DNA of 64,000 nt from Pararhizobium sp. (GTDB taxonomy: Bacteria; Pseudomonadota; Alphaproteobacteria; Rhizobiales; Rhizobiaceae): NCBI GenBank assembly GCA_030655075.1, contig JAURWE010000101.1, positions 62,001-126,000 of the forward strand, read 5' to 3'. Under the pieces are notes generated by a model. It saw only the letters and a program-made list of their open reading frames with translations, was not told where the DNA came from and did not search any database. The translations under genes and the position numbers were made by a program. Position 1 is the first letter of the stretch. Every line of letters starts with the position of its first letter. This document shows positions 1 to 8,410 of the stretch, piece by piece.

Positions 1-540
1 GCGGAAGCTTTCCGGCGCGGCGGTCACGTCTTCGCGGCCGGTGCCGTAGAGCACGAATTCCAGCGCGCCCAGCCCCTGCATTGCGACGCTCTTGCCGTTC
101 AGCGTTTTGGCTGAGGTGGCGGTCTCGTCGGGCTTTGCCAGCAGCGTTTGCACCTGGCGCAGGCCGGTGCCCTTGCGGTCGGGATAGAAAAGGAAGCGTT
201 CGAAGCGGTTGCCCTCGATGACCGGGCCGACGCGCACGACCTCGATGGCCGACCAGGCCTTAACCACGCCGTTGAACGAGGACTGCACCGCACCCAGTTT
301 TTCTTCAGACGGCGCCTTGCACAGGGCCTTCGTCGTGACCGTCAGGTCTTGCGTGGCCGACACGAGATTGCGGTAGCCGGGTCGGATAAAATCATCGACG
401 GTTTTTTGCAGAACCAGCGGCACCGCTTCTGTCCTCAGCTTGCCGGAGGGCACCGCCCCTTCCTGAGCAAAGGCACCTGATAGAGGCAGCAGGGCCGCCG
501 AGAGGGCAAGACCGCACGATATCGACAGCCACAGGCGCAT
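1..540 (-). CDS. Imelysin-family secreted protein (3' end cut by window)
   Basis: The first 180 codons are present. The protein opens with a clear Sec signal peptide (MRLWLSISCGLALSAALLPL, then an AFA/QE cleavage site). The mature part resembles imelysin / predicted lipoprotein family proteins found beside di-haem oxidoreductases: KTVDDFIRPGYRNLVSATQD near the start and ALEFVLYG near residue 165, which takes the place of the usual GxHxxEFLLWG block. The start ATG overlaps the stop of the upstream oxidoreductase by one base (TGATG), so translation is probably coupled. It is the third gene of an iron-linked operon. Imelysin proteins are periplasmic or surface proteins tied to iron uptake; the exact role here is inferred. 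Confidence 0.8.
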   Translation of the reverse strand, partial: MRLWLSISCGLALSAALLPLSGAFAQEGAVPSGKLRTEAVPLVLQKTVDDFIRPGYRNLVSATQDLTVTTKALCKAPSEEKLGAVQSSFNGVVKAWSAIEVVRVGPVIEGNRFERFLFYPDRKGTGLRQVQTLLAKPDETATSAKTLNGKSVAMQGLGALEFVLYGTGREDVTAAPESFR

Positions 541-2081
541 CAGAGCGACTCCAGAAATGTGAGAAGGGCATCGCGATCGGCCTTGGCCAGAGCGGCGAAC
601 GTGTCCCGGGCCTTCTGCGCCTCACCACCATGCCAGAGGATCGCCTCGGTCAGGTTGCGGGCGCGCCCGTCGTGCAGGAAGAACGTATGGTTGCTGACGG
701 TCTTCGTCAGGCCGATGCCCCAGAGCGGCGGCGTGCGCCATTCCTTGCCATCGGCAACGCCGACCGGCTGTCCGTCGGCCAGGCCGTCGCCCATGTCGTG
801 CAACAGGAAATCCGAATAGGGCCAGATCAGCTGAAAAGCCTGCGCCTTGTTGCCGGCATCCCGGCGCGTCACGAATTTCGGTACATGGCAGGAGGCGCAG
901 CCACTGGCGTAGAAAATCTTCTTGCCGTTCAGCGTCTCGGGAAAGCTTGCCTTGCGGCGGGCGGGGACCGCAAGGTTTTCCGAATAGAAGGTGACGAGAT
1001 CGAGAACCGGATCGGGTGCTTCCGTATCGCCGAGACGAGCCTGGACGCCGGTCGGCATGTCGAGGCAGGCCTGCTCTGCCTCCGTACAATCCCCATGGCT
1101 GCGCGGCACGTCCGGGGTCGAAATGCCAATATCGCCGGCAAAGGCATCGGCGCTCTGGGCGCGGATCGACGCATTCTGTGCCTTCCAGCCGAAGCGGCCG
1201 AGCACCAGACTGCCGGTCTTCGGGTCGCGCACGATCGCCGCGTTGCCGCTGATGCCGTCACCATCGGCATCGTCAGGGTCGGCATGGGCGAGAATATCGG
1301 CCTCGTGGATCGCCTGCACCAGCCCAAGACCGATCATCGGCTGGGTGACGCGCGGCGACAGGGTCGTTGTTGTGTCGAGATCGCCATAGGCAAGCTTGTC
1401 GGCAGCGTAGCTCGGGCGGCGCAACGAGACGGTCTCGCCGCCGTTGAGCGTCACCGGCTCTTCCGTATAGCCGATCTTCATCTTGCCTTCGGCGGCAAGG
1501 CCAGGCACGGCCAGATCCTGCAACTGGCTGCCATAGACCGGGTCGGGGAAGTTTACCACCTGATGGGCGGCAATCGCTTCGCGCTCGGCGTCCGTCGCTG
1601 GCGCCCGGGATAGGCGGAAGAACATCGAGGTGGCGTCGGCCAGCCCTTCGGGCGGGCGGCCGCGCCCGTCCTTCAGATGACAGCTCTGGCAGGCACGGGC
1701 GTTGAACAGCGGGCCGAGGCCGTCGGAGGCCTGGGTCGAGGAGGGCGACGACACCCAGAGCTTGCGGAACAGGGCATTGCCAAGCTTGAAATCATCTTCT
1801 TCGGCAAAGGTCAGATTGGCCGAGAACTGCGAGAAACTGTCGGCATTGACGGCGGCAAGCGTGGTCGCGGCGCCGCCGGACATGGCCTCGAAGGATTCAG
1901 CCTTGGTGAAGTTCACCGTCGGCTTGGTCACTTTGCGGACGCGGGCCTTGTCCTTGTCGGTAAGATCGGTGCGCTCTGCCGGAAAGCCGGCCTGCGTGGG
2001 CAAGCCTGTGCCCAGAACGGCGGATGTTGCGAACACCACGCCGAGCAGGAGGGCGGAAAGGCCGACTGCAGTTCTGTTCAT
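540..2081 (-). CDS. Di-haem oxidoreductase (DHOR, thiol-oxidoreductase/peroxidase-like)
   Basis: 513 residues with an N-terminal hydrophobic export signal. Two c-type haem motifs CxxCH are visible, CQSCH near residue 130 and CASCH near residue 395, the spacing of the di-haem oxidoreductase family (DUF1111-type, distantly related to MauG/cytochrome c peroxidase). It should act in the periplasm as a haem-c redox enzyme. It lies between two imelysin genes, 48 bp after the first and overlapping the second by one base. That arrangement recurs in iron-regulated loci, so a role in iron oxidation or reduction during uptake is a reasonable inference. The substrate is unknown. Confidence 0.88.
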   Translation of the reverse strand: MNRTAVGLSALLLGVVFATSAVLGTGLPTQAGFPAERTDLTDKDKARVRKVTKPTVNFTKAESFEAMSGGAATTLAAVNADSFSQFSANLTFAEEDDFKLGNALFRKLWVSSPSSTQASDGLGPLFNARACQSCHLKDGRGRPPEGLADATSMFFRLSRAPATDAEREAIAAHQVVNFPDPVYGSQLQDLAVPGLAAEGKMKIGYTEEPVTLNGGETVSLRRPSYAADKLAYGDLDTTTTLSPRVTQPMIGLGLVQAIHEADILAHADPDDADGDGISGNAAIVRDPKTGSLVLGRFGWKAQNASIRAQSADAFAGDIGISTPDVPRSHGDCTEAEQACLDMPTGVQARLGDTEAPDPVLDLVTFYSENLAVPARRKASFPETLNGKKIFYASGCASCHVPKFVTRRDAGNKAQAFQLIWPYSDFLLHDMGDGLADGQPVGVADGKEWRTPPLWGIGLTKTVSNHTFFLHDGRARNLTEAILWHGGEAQKARDTFAALAKADRDALLTFLESL

Positions 2082-2129
2082 AGAGAGGCCGGGCCGCCGG
2101 TTTTTGCCAGGCGGCCCGCTTTCTTCTGC

Positions 2130-3407
2130 TTATTTGAAGACGGCGTTAGGATTATCCAGGCTGTCGGAACCTTCAAGTTCAATCTTGCCGAGATCGAGTG
2201 ACGAAATGACGCGCTCAACGGTCTTGGTCTGGTCGATCAGCCCGTCGATCGCCTTCTGGACGGTGGCGTTGCCCTCGGCATTGCCCTCGCCGATCATCTG
2301 GTCGTATTTCTCGACCGTGTCGCCGCGCTTGGCCATGGCCAGCATGGCGTCGGTGGTCGCCGTCAGCTTTCCGGACAGTTCCTTGTCGAGCGCTGCATCC
2401 TTTTCGGCAACAAGTGCCGAGAGCGACGCGCCGGTCAGCTTGGTACCGTCGACCCGGGTGTATTCGCCCGTGTAAGCCGTCTGGATGCCCATCTGGTCAT
2501 AGAGATGCGAGTTGTAGGTGTTGTCGGAGAAGCAGTCGTGCTCCTCTTCCGGATCGTGCAGCAGCAGGCCGAGCTTCATGCGCTCGCCGGCCAGTTCGCC
2601 GTAGGAGAGCGAGCCCATGCCGGTGAGGATCGCCGAAATGCCTGCCTTCGGGTCGGCGGTCACGGCCTTGGCGGCCTCGCCTTCCGGCGCCCACTTGGCG
2701 GTCATCTCTTCGAGATCGGTGACGAGCAGGGTCGTTGCCGACTTCAGGTAGGCGGCGCGGCGGTCACAATTGCCGTTGGTGCAGGCCTTGGTGTCATAGT
2801 CGGTATAGGCGCGGTTGCCCGCACCCGGGCCGGTGCCGTTCAGGTCCTGGCCCCAGAGCAGGAATTCGATGGCGTGGTAACCGGTGGCGACGTTGGCTTC
2901 GATGCCGCCGGCTTCCTGCAGCGATGCAATCAGCTCGGGCGTGATCTTGCCGGCGTCGACATCTTTGCCGTCGATCTTGATCTGCGGGTTGGCAATGACG
3001 TTGGCGGTGAAGAGCGCGTTCTCGTCACTCTCGGTGCCGTAGCTGGCGTCGACATAGTCGATCAGGCCCTCATCGAGCGGCCAGGCATTGACCTTGCCTT
3101 CCCATTCGTCGACCAGCGGGTTGCCGAAGCGATAGGCTTCCGTCTGCTGATAGGGGCTGCGGGCCTTAAGCCAGGCGTCGCGCGCAGCTTTCAGCGTCGC
3201 TTCGCTCGGCGTTGCAATCAGCGCATCGACGGCGGCGTCCAGCGCCTTGGCGGTGGTGAGCGCGTCTTCGAACTTGGCATGGCCGATGTCAGCATAATGC
3301 TTCACAACGGCGGCCGGATCGGTGGCGGCCTGGGCGGACTGGATGGCGAAAAGCGATGTGGCCGTAGCCAGCGCCAGAACGGCGCGACGAAGGAATGATG
3401 TGGTCAT
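2130..3407 (-). CDS. irpA: Imelysin / IrpA-like iron-regulated periplasmic protein
   Basis: 425 residues with a signal peptide ending around SAQA/A at residue 27. The family hallmark GYHAIEFLLWGQDL is present near residue 178, containing the GxHxxE signature of imelysin/M75 proteins; the NRAYTDY block follows. Length fits the IrpA subfamily (about 400-430). Known members are induced by iron starvation and bind or deliver iron at the cell surface or in the periplasm. First gene of the operon irpA - di-haem oxidoreductase - second imelysin. An Irr-type palindrome lies 87 bp upstream of the start. The symbol is given by family resemblance, not a proven orthologue. Confidence 0.85.
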   Translation of the reverse strand: MTTSFLRRAVLALATATSLFAIQSAQAATDPAAVVKHYADIGHAKFEDALTTAKALDAAVDALIATPSEATLKAARDAWLKARSPYQQTEAYRFGNPLVDEWEGKVNAWPLDEGLIDYVDASYGTESDENALFTANVIANPQIKIDGKDVDAGKITPELIASLQEAGGIEANVATGYHAIEFLLWGQDLNGTGPGAGNRAYTDYDTKACTNGNCDRRAAYLKSATTLLVTDLEEMTAKWAPEGEAAKAVTADPKAGISAILTGMGSLSYGELAGERMKLGLLLHDPEEEHDCFSDNTYNSHLYDQMGIQTAYTGEYTRVDGTKLTGASLSALVAEKDAALDKELSGKLTATTDAMLAMAKRGDTVEKYDQMIGEGNAEGNATVQKAIDGLIDQTKTVERVISSLDLGKIELEGSDSLDNPNAVFK

Positions 3408-3493
3408 GACCTCTCCTGTGGCGGGGTGCCCGCCAACTCGTGTTCAAGCGAGGTTGTCATGTCAAAATTCCATACTGGTGTCAAAGAGTATAG

Positions 3494-3510
3494 TTTGGAA
3501 CGTTTCCAGT
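3494..3510. promoter_or_regulatory. Iron control element (Irr/ICE-like) palindrome upstream of irpA
   Basis: TTTGGAA-CGT-TTCCAGT: an inverted repeat with GAA-N3-TTC at its core. The rhizobial ICE motif bound by Irr is TTTAGAA-N3-TTCTAAA, so spacer length and the central six bases match, with changes in the outer arm positions. It sits 87 bp upstream of irpA, a gene expected to respond to iron. Binding is inferred. Confidence 0.55.
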
Positions 3511-3640
3511 TCCTACGATACCGCGAGGCACCGGACGAAATGACGGGACCGTGACGAAAAATGCGCCACCCTGTCCGACTTATAGGCATTTACCGGAAAA
3601 ACTTTCGACGGTAAGGTCGTCGCAACGTCTCTCATTGTGA

Positions 3641-4150
3641 ATGTTCATGCGGCATCATCTGAAGCACTACATTCGCCGGCACGAACCGCGCGGCGCAGCT
3701 CACCTTCATCTCAAGTCCGGCATCGGCGCCATTTCGGCGATGGTTCTGGTCGGGCTTCTCGCCGTCTACACCGGCCTGCCGATGCTGATCGCGCCGTTTG
3801 GAGCGACGGCGGTGCTGCTGTTCGGCCAGCCGAAGAGCCCGCTGTCGCAGCCGGCCAATGTCATCGGTGGCTATCTGCTGGCGGCGCTGATCGGCGGCCT
3901 TGCTGCGCATTTCTTTCCGGGACTGTGGCTGGCCGGCGCCGTGGCCGTCGGTCTCACCATCGGCCTGATGCTGTTTCTGCGCGTTACGCATCCACCGGCC
4001 GGCGCCGTGCCGCTGGTCGCCATCGCCTCGCATTTCGACGTGCCGGTGCTGATCGAAGTGGTGATGATTGGCAGCATCCTGCTGGTGGCCGTGGCAGTGC
4101 TGCACCACTATATACCGCCGCGCCAGCAATATCCGCTGCGAGCGGATTAG
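3641..4150 (+). CDS. HPP-family integral membrane protein
   Basis: 169 residues, largely hydrophobic, with about four transmembrane helices after a short basic N-terminus (MFMRHHLKHYIRRHEPRG). The family motif is visible: FGATAVLLFGQPKSPLSQP near residue 52 and RVTHPPAGAVPLVA near residue 112, the latter giving the HPP name. Some plant and cyanobacterial HPP members carry nitrite; the bacterial function is not established. It is transcribed divergently from irpA and ends tail-to-tail with rsmB, overlapping it by four bases. A second ATG two codons downstream (3647) is an alternative start. Confidence 0.85.
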   Translation: MFMRHHLKHYIRRHEPRGAAHLHLKSGIGAISAMVLVGLLAVYTGLPMLIAPFGATAVLLFGQPKSPLSQPANVIGGYLLAALIGGLAAHFFPGLWLAGAVAVGLTIGLMLFLRVTHPPAGAVPLVAIASHFDVPVLIEVVMIGSILLVAVAVLHHYIPPRQQYPLRAD

Positions 4151-5436
4151 GCTTTTCTTGACATCATGCAGAAGAAGAAACCGTCGGTGCCGGTCGAGGC
4201 CGGCGTCAGCGTCAGCGTACGCCCGTCGCTGGACCGGGGTTTGGCTGCGCTTGCGCCAAAAATCTGCGTCCAGCTTTCGAGCGAGGACTGGATGGAAAAG
4301 TCCGGATGCTCTTCGCAGAAGGACATAACCTGAGCCTCGTTCTCCTGCGGCAAGATCGAACAGGTGATATAGACGAGATTGCCACCCGGTTTGACGAAGC
4401 GGGATGCATGTTCCAGCGCTTCGCGCTGCTGGGCCAGCCGCTCGTCGAGGTTCTTCTCGTTCAGCCGCCATTTGGTGTCGGGGCGGCGGCGCCAGGTGCC
4501 CGTGCCTGTGCACGGTGCGTCGACCAGAACCCGGTCGAAGCGGCCTTCGAGCGGGGCCAGCGTCTTGATATTGTCCTGGACCTGAACGTTGCGGGTGCCG
4601 GCGCGCTTCAGCCGCTCGATGATCGGTGCCAGGCGCTTGCGGTCGGTATCGTAGGCGTGGACCTGGCCCTTGTTGTTCATGGCTGCTGCCAGCGCCAGCG
4701 TCTTGCCGCCGCCACCGGCGCAATAATCGAGGATCTGGTCGCCTTCCTTGGCAAGAATCAAATCAGCGACGATCTGCGAACCCTCATCCTGAACCTCGAA
4801 CCAGCCTTTCTGGAAGGACAGTTCGGCCGTGACGTTGGGCAGGCGCGAGGCGCCCTCGCCGGCAGGAATGCGGATGCCGTTGCGGGCGATGGCGGCCGCC
4901 TCGGCGCCGCTGCGGTCGAGCGCCTTCAGTACCTTGTCGCGCGTCGCCTTCAGCGTGTTGGCACGCAGGTCGAGCGTCGGCCGCTCGGCCAGTGCCCGTG
5001 CCTCGGCAAGCCAGCTGTCGCCGAAGCTCGCCTGGAAGGCGGCCACCGTCCATTCGGGAATGTCGCCCTGCACATGTGCGGGCGCGTCAGCGAGATTGCG
5101 GGCGTTGAAGGCTGCCAGCGTTTCGGCGGAGAGAGGCTCAGGCGCAAACTTGTCGCCATCGAGATCGGCGGCAAGCGCCTCTGAGGTGATGCCCCACTGG
5201 CGGAAGAGAACCGCATGGGCGATGGCCGAAGGGCTCTCGCTGTCCATGAGGAAGGCATGCGACAATTTCATGCGCAGCGCATCATAGACGATGTTGCCGA
5301 TTGCGGAGCGATCGCCGGAGCCGGCGAAGCGATGCGAGAGGCCCCAGTCCTTCAGGGCATCGGCGACAGGGCGTTTGCGGGTTTCGATATCCGCCAGTAC
5401 GTCAATGGCTCCAGCGAGCCGCCCACCCAGTCGCAT
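4147..5436 (-). CDS. rsmB: RsmB-type RNA (cytosine-C5) methyltransferase
   Basis: 429 residues. An N-terminal NusB-like helical region (residues 1-130) precedes a SAM methyltransferase domain with DYCAGGGGKTLALAA near residue 235. Both catalytic cysteines of the NOL1/NOP2/Sun family are present: VDAPCTGTGTW near residue 308 and YITCSILPQENE near residue 358. Members methylate C967 of 16S rRNA; some alphaproteobacterial paralogues have other C5 sites, so target identity is inferred. The gene stands alone, convergent with the HPP gene. Confidence 0.88.
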   Translation of the reverse strand: MRLGGRLAGAIDVLADIETRKRPVADALKDWGLSHRFAGSGDRSAIGNIVYDALRMKLSHAFLMDSESPSAIAHAVLFRQWGITSEALAADLDGDKFAPEPLSAETLAAFNARNLADAPAHVQGDIPEWTVAAFQASFGDSWLAEARALAERPTLDLRANTLKATRDKVLKALDRSGAEAAAIARNGIRIPAGEGASRLPNVTAELSFQKGWFEVQDEGSQIVADLILAKEGDQILDYCAGGGGKTLALAAAMNNKGQVHAYDTDRKRLAPIIERLKRAGTRNVQVQDNIKTLAPLEGRFDRVLVDAPCTGTGTWRRRPDTKWRLNEKNLDERLAQQREALEHASRFVKPGGNLVYITCSILPQENEAQVMSFCEEHPDFSIQSSLESWTQIFGASAAKPRSSDGRTLTLTPASTGTDGFFFCMMSRKA

Positions 5437-5585
5437 GCACCGATACTCCAGTTTCCGCCAATGTCAGCGCCCGCAATCGGGCGCCGCAAGCGGCCGTGGT
5501 AACGGGCGGGCGCGGCAAGAGCAAGCTTGAACTGTCTCAAACCTGCCGATCACGCTCGGCCGAAACATCCGGAGATGATGACGGA

Positions 5586-5954
5586 TCAGGAGATGATCTT
5601 GTAGCAGACGCTGGCCGTGCCGGTCTTGATCATGCCGATGTGGGAGGCTGCCGCCTTGGACAGGTCGATGACCCGGCCGCGGATGAACGGGCCACGATCG
5701 TTGATGCGGACGACGACGGTCTTGCCGTTGCGCTTGTTTGTCACCTGGACCTTCGTACCGAAGCGCAGCGATTTGTGGGCTGCTGTCATCAGGGAGGCAT
5801 TCATGCGCTCGCCGGACGCCGTGCGGGATGACAGTGCATACCAGGATGCGCCACCACAGCCGGTGCCTTTGGCCGAGGCCGTGGTTGCCGATGTCAGCGT
5901 GGCGCCGAGGGTGAACAGAGCCGCAACAGCGACGGTCGAAATCTTTGAGATCAT
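5586..5954 (-). CDS. rlpA: RlpA-like double-psi beta-barrel secreted protein
   Basis: 122 residues with a signal peptide (cleavage near TASA/K at residue 29) followed by one RlpA-like domain: GGASWYALSSRTASGERMN, then TAAHKSLRFGTKVQVTN, NGKTVVVRINDRGPF and GRVIDLSKAAA. The conserved His (AAH) and Asp (NDRGPF) expected for lytic transglycosylase activity are present. There is no SPOR domain and no lipobox, so it is a minimal version of the septal RlpA enzymes. It probably acts on peptidoglycan in the periplasm. Single-gene unit. Confidence 0.85.
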   Translation of the reverse strand: MISKISTVAVAALFTLGATLTSATTASAKGTGCGGASWYALSSRTASGERMNASLMTAAHKSLRFGTKVQVTNKRNGKTVVVRINDRGPFIRGRVIDLSKAAASHIGMIKTGTASVCYKIIS

Positions 5955-6322
5955 GAAGCAGGAAGCCCTTTGAAGAAAAATTTTGCGTTTTTCGTTTCTA
6001 AGGCCGCCCTATTTGGACGAAAGATGGCAGAAAAAAGCTTCAACCAGAATTTTTGTCTGGGTTAGGGCGTCTGCCTCATTTTGACTCCGGCAGAAATGCT
6101 GCGACGCAACATAAACACGCCCAGAAAAAACCGTTGCGAATCAGCGTGCAATCGGTCGTTGGCCGGAAATTGTCGATGCATCCGGCAGATGCTGGAAAAA
6201 GAGTCAGAAAAAAGGATTCCAGCCTCGAAAAACCATCCGATTTAGCGGCAAAAATGCGGCGGATCGCCATATGGTTGTGTCAAATCGCAAATTCATGAAT
6301 AATGATTAGAGAAAGCCGAGCC
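5955..6322. other. Intergenic region, no gene seen
   Basis: 368 bp between rlpA and the next minus-strand gene. It is more AT-rich than its flanks and has several A/T runs around 5980-6060. A small hairpin CCAGA/TCTGG lies at 6044-6060. A 81-codon plus-strand frame at 6053-6298 has no ribosome binding site and no recognisable protein character. The rlpA promoter must lie near 5955-6050. Confidence 0.4.
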
Positions 6323-7192
6323 CTAAAAACGTTGTGACGTCCACAAATGTTCCAGCGAAATCCGGTAGTCCGGAAAACGGAACTCAAAACCGAGATCGCG
6401 GATCTTGTGGTTGGAAACACGCTTGTTCTCGCCATAGAAGGAGCGCGCCATCGGCGACAGGTCTGCAGTCTCGAACTGCGTTTCGGCCGGTGGCTCGACG
6501 CCCATCAGGCGGGCCGCTTCGCTCACCACATCCTGCGGCGGAGCCGGTTCTTGGTCGGTAATGTTGAAGATGCCGCCGGTCTTGCGCTTGGCCAGAAACA
6601 TACTCGAGGCGGCGATATCTTCGACCCGAATGCGGTTGAAGACCTGATCCTTCTTGATCAGCCGCCGCGCCGTGCCATTCTCCAGGTTGCGGAAGGCGTT
6701 GCGCCCTGGCCCGTAAATGCCCGAGAGCCGCAACACCGCAACCGGCAAATCCTGCTCGGCGCCGAAGGCCAGCCAGCTGTCTTCGGCCATAACACGCTCG
6801 ACGGAGCGATCTGAAACCGGATGGCAGGGCGTGTCTTCATCGACCCAGCCGCCCTTGTGATCGCCGTAGACGCCGACCGTCGAGAGATAGGCCGCCCATT
6901 CGAGCGCCGGCATCAGGTCGGCGACGGCCGGCAAACCTGGCCGGAACAGCGGATCGCCGTCGCGGCCAGGCGCGATCGACTGGACGAGATGGGTGGCGGT
7001 GCCCATGACGGCGCCGAGTTCATCGGAGAGATCGGCGCCGTCGAACAGAAGCGGGGTGATGCCCAAGGCTTGAAGCGCCGGCATCTTGGCTTCGGAGCGG
7101 GTCGTGCCGAAAACCTCGGCACCCTGCGACTTAAAAGCCGCACCGATGGCCTTGCCCGAATAGCCCGCACCCAGAACCAGAACCCGCATCAT
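6323..7192 (-). CDS. NAD-dependent epimerase/dehydratase-like SDR protein
   Basis: About 289 residues starting MMRVLVLGAGYSG, a Rossmann GxGxxG dinucleotide-binding motif at the very N-terminus. YLSTVGVYGDHKGGWVDE near residue 107 and LRLSGIYGPGRN near residue 158 are typical of the atypical/extended SDR (YeeZ-like) group. The start was placed at 7192 because its ATG overlaps the queG stop as ATGA, a coupling arrangement, and because it puts the Rossmann motif at the usual distance. Substrate unknown. Co-transcribed with queG. Confidence 0.8.
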   Translation of the reverse strand: MMRVLVLGAGYSGKAIGAAFKSQGAEVFGTTRSEAKMPALQALGITPLLFDGADLSDELGAVMGTATHLVQSIAPGRDGDPLFRPGLPAVADLMPALEWAAYLSTVGVYGDHKGGWVDEDTPCHPVSDRSVERVMAEDSWLAFGAEQDLPVAVLRLSGIYGPGRNAFRNLENGTARRLIKKDQVFNRIRVEDIAASSMFLAKRKTGGIFNITDQEPAPPQDVVSEAARLMGVEPPAETQFETADLSPMARSFYGENKRVSNHKIRDLGFEFRFPDYRISLEHLWTSQRF

Positions 7193-8331
7193 ACAATCCC
7201 CGCCAAAATCCATTCCGCCTGCACCTCTGCCTCGCTTTCGGCCGGACGTCCAGCGGCAAAGGCAGCAAAATCGCCTGACGGCATCAGCCGCTTCAGCGCC
7301 CAGACCGCCATGCCGCGTACGACCGGCGCGGCATCATCCATGAGGTTCTGACAGATCGGGATCAGCGTGGCATCGCCGGAGTTGCCGGCTGCGATCAGCA
7401 CGTTGCGCACGAAGCGATCGCGGCCGATGCGCTTGACCGGCGAGCCGGAAAAAAAGCTTCGGAAGGCTGCATCGTCGAGTGACAGGAGAAAGGAGAGTTT
7501 CGGTTCCTTCAAATCCTGGCGCGGTCGCAGCTTCATTTCGGAAGCACTCTGGGCGAACTTGTTCCAGGGACACGCGGAAAGACAGTCATCGCAGCCATAA
7601 ATTCGGTTGCCAATCAGCGGCCGGAGATCGGGATCGATCGCCCCCTTGTGCTCGATCGTCAGGTAGGAAATGCAGCGCCGCGCATCGATCTTGTAGGGCG
7701 CAGGAAAGGCATCGGTCGGACAGGCATCGAGGCAGGCGCGGCAGGAGCCGCAGTGGTCAAGCTCCGGTTCATCCGTGATCAGCTCGGCCGTGGTGAACAG
7801 GCTGCCGAGAAACAGCCAGGAACCGAAGGTGCGATTGACCAGATTGGTGTGTTTGCCCTGCCAGCCAAGACCTGCCTGTTCGGCCAGCGGTTTTTCCATG
7901 ACCGGGGCTGTATCGACAAAAACCTTGACGTCCTGCCCCGAGCGCGCGGCAAAGCGCGTCGCCAGCTCTTTCAACCGGCCCTTGATGACATCGTGATAAT
8001 CGCGGTTGCGGGCATAAACCGAGATGGCGCCGCGATCGGGCTTTTCCAGAATGCCGCGCGGGTCTTCGTCCGGCCCGTAGTTCAGGCCGAAAACGACGAC
8101 CGAGCGGACATCCGACCAGAGCGCGTTCGGGCTCGCCCTTCGCTCTTGAGTGTCGGCCATCCAGTCCATGGTGCCGTGATAACCGGCACCCAGAAAATCG
8201 GCGAGGCGCTGCGGTGCCAGCGGGATGGTGTCCGGGCGGGTGATGCGGCAGAGATCGAAGCCGAGCGTCTGGGCCTCGCTGCGAAGAAAGGCGGTCAGTT
8301 TTTCGGCTGGGCTGCTCTTATTGCTGGCCAC
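7189..8331 (-). CDS. queG: Epoxyqueuosine reductase
   Basis: 380 residues. QueG makes the last step of queuosine synthesis, reducing epoxyqueuosine in tRNA with cobalamin and iron-sulfur clusters. Two 4Fe-4S motifs are visible: CGSCRACLDACP near residue 190 and CDDCLSACPW near residue 243. The N-terminal GLDLCR-like segment and the VVVFGLNYGP block are family features, and a HEAT-like C-terminus ends in MAVWALKRL. It overlaps the following SDR gene by four bases. A palindromic repeat lies between it and the upstream GST gene. Confidence 0.93.
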   Translation of the reverse strand: MASNKSSPAEKLTAFLRSEAQTLGFDLCRITRPDTIPLAPQRLADFLGAGYHGTMDWMADTQERRASPNALWSDVRSVVVFGLNYGPDEDPRGILEKPDRGAISVYARNRDYHDVIKGRLKELATRFAARSGQDVKVFVDTAPVMEKPLAEQAGLGWQGKHTNLVNRTFGSWLFLGSLFTTAELITDEPELDHCGSCRACLDACPTDAFPAPYKIDARRCISYLTIEHKGAIDPDLRPLIGNRIYGCDDCLSACPWNKFAQSASEMKLRPRQDLKEPKLSFLLSLDDAAFRSFFSGSPVKRIGRDRFVRNVLIAAGNSGDATLIPICQNLMDDAAPVVRGMAVWALKRLMPSGDFAAFAAGRPAESEAEVQAEWILAGIV

Positions 8332-8361
8332 ACGCTGCCGGGCTCCCTAGCTTTGCGTTGA

Positions 8362-8410
8362 TCCATGTCTTTATCCCGAAACGCTGCGCACTTTCGGGAC
8401 ACATGTCTTA
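8362..8410 (-). repeat. Short palindromic repeat, copy A, fused to the GST stop codon
   Basis: Hairpin with arms TCCCGAAA (8374-8381) and TTTCGGGA (8392-8399), flanked by CATGTC and GACACATGT. It belongs to the same family as the copies at 19788, 45863 and 53246, sharing the loop CGCTGCGCACTTT. The GST stop codon (8408-8410) abuts the element, which fills the short gap before queG. Confidence 0.7.

Noticed and set aside
6053..6298. 81-codon plus-strand gene in the rlpA upstream region
   Set aside because: No ribosome binding site, no family, low-complexity residues; likely chance open frame in AT-rich spacer.
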